From UBA6770 sp965661115 (GTDB taxonomy: Bacteria > Bacteroidota > Bacteroidia > Flavobacteriales_G > Salibacteraceae), in assembly GCA_965661115.1 (NCBI GenBank), contig CBFICO010000129.1, forward strand, positions 1 to 6,084: a stretch of DNA of 6,084 nucleotides. The letters run 5' to 3'. The first letter of the stretch is position 1, and each line of letters opens with the position of its first letter. Shown here piece after piece: positions 5,646-6,084 of the stretch. The notes under the pieces are model-generated. The model worked only from the letters and a program-made list of their open reading frames with translations, did no database searches and was not told where the DNA came from. Both the position numbers and the translations under genes were made by a program.

Positions 5646-6084
5646 ATGAAGCTAGGTAACTATGTATTAGGAAATTGGCAAGAAGGAAACGATGAGGGAA
5701 AACCACTATTTCATGCTATTACAGGAGAACAAATTGCATTAGCAAGTAGTTCGGGTCTCAATTTTGGCGAAATTTTAGATTACGGTAGAAAAACTGGTGG
5801 GCCTGCATTGCGGAGTATAACTTTTCAAGAAAGGGGCCGTATGCTTAAGGCACTTGCGCTGCATTTGTTGTCTAAAAAGAAATCGTATTACGCATTAAGT
5901 TGGGCTACTGGTGCAACCAAAATAGATTCGTGGATAGATATTGAAGGCGGAATTGGAAATCTGTTTGCAAATGCCAGTTTAAGAAGACAATTTCCAGATT
6001 TACCATACTATGTTGATGGCGAAGCTGCTCCCTTAAGTAAAGGAGGCTCATTTATTGGGCACCACATTATGGTTCCAAAACAAG
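5646..6084 (+). CDS. paaZ: Phenylacetate ring-cleavage bifunctional enzyme PaaZ, 5' part only
   Basis: The first 146 residues are present and the gene runs out of the window. PaaZ hydrolyses oxepin-CoA with its C-terminal MaoC-like hydratase domain and oxidises the resulting aldehyde with its N-terminal aldehyde dehydrogenase domain, in the phenylacetyl-CoA catabolic pathway. Only the start of the dehydrogenase domain is seen. The match to E. coli PaaZ, recalled from memory, is strong along the whole stretch: GNWQEG (9-14), HAITGE (23-28), GGPALRSITFQERGRMLKAL (51-70), TGATKIDSWIDIEGGIGNL (88-106) and PLSKGGSF (129-136). Ordinary aldehyde dehydrogenases lack this N-terminal pattern. The catalytic Cys and the MaoC domain lie beyond position 6084, so completeness cannot be judged. 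The ATG at 5646-5648 follows an A-rich leader and gives the expected N-terminus. The gene is divergent from the Crp-like gene across 204 bases; no other paa gene is visible. Confidence 0.92.
   Translation, partial: MKLGNYVLGNWQEGNDEGKPLFHAITGEQIALASSSGLNFGEILDYGRKTGGPALRSITFQERGRMLKALALHLLSKKKSYYALSWATGATKIDSWIDIEGGIGNLFANASLRRQFPDLPYYVDGEAAPLSKGGSFIGHHIMVPKQ

Overview
The window looks like a piece of a Bacteroidota chromosome, probably from the Flavobacteriales. The DNA is AT-rich, Shine-Dalgarno sites are absent or weak, and TAnnTTTG-type -7 promoter elements lie upstream of two genes. The proteins (NAD-dependent ligase, DapA, a DUF6913-like protein, a Crp-like regulator with a Bacteroidota-style HTH, PaaZ) fit that phylum. 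This placement rests on reading the sequence, not on a database search.

Layout. Positions 1-599 (minus) hold the N-terminal part of a secreted family-3 solute-binding protein, with a -7 element just upstream. Positions 665-2677 (minus) hold an intact ligA. Positions 2742-2944 (plus) hold a small YjdI-like 4Fe-4S protein gene broken by a one-base frameshift; its end overlaps the end of dapA. Positions 2941-3822 (minus) hold dapA, and 3812-4348 (minus) a DUF6913-like gene that overlaps the dapA start by 11 bases. The 127-base spacer 4349-4475 carries a nested hairpin repeat and a -7 element almost touching the DUF6913 start. Positions 4476-4733 (minus) hold a small glutaredoxin-like gene, and 4736-5441 (minus) a Crp/Fnr-family regulator gene that is disrupted three times. 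A 204-base divergent intergenic region (5442-5645) with weak inverted repeats separates it from the 5' part of paaZ (5646 to the window end, plus).

How the genes work together. Most are ordinary housekeeping genes: DNA ligation (ligA), lysine/diaminopimelate synthesis (dapA) and thiol redox (glutaredoxin-like). The regulator and the glutaredoxin-like gene are 2 bases apart and probably formed one transcript; the DUF6913-like gene and dapA form a second overlapping pair. paaZ, for ring cleavage in phenylacetate catabolism, starts divergently from the regulator.

The most notable observation is decay, or error, in two genes. The regulator reads as one continuous Crp-family protein of about 234 residues only if a TGA, a one-base shift and a TAA are all repaired. 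The Fe-S gene needs one base restored. Every other gene is clean. I see no CRISPR array, insertion sequence, tRNA, rRNA or defence system, and no convincing new biological system.
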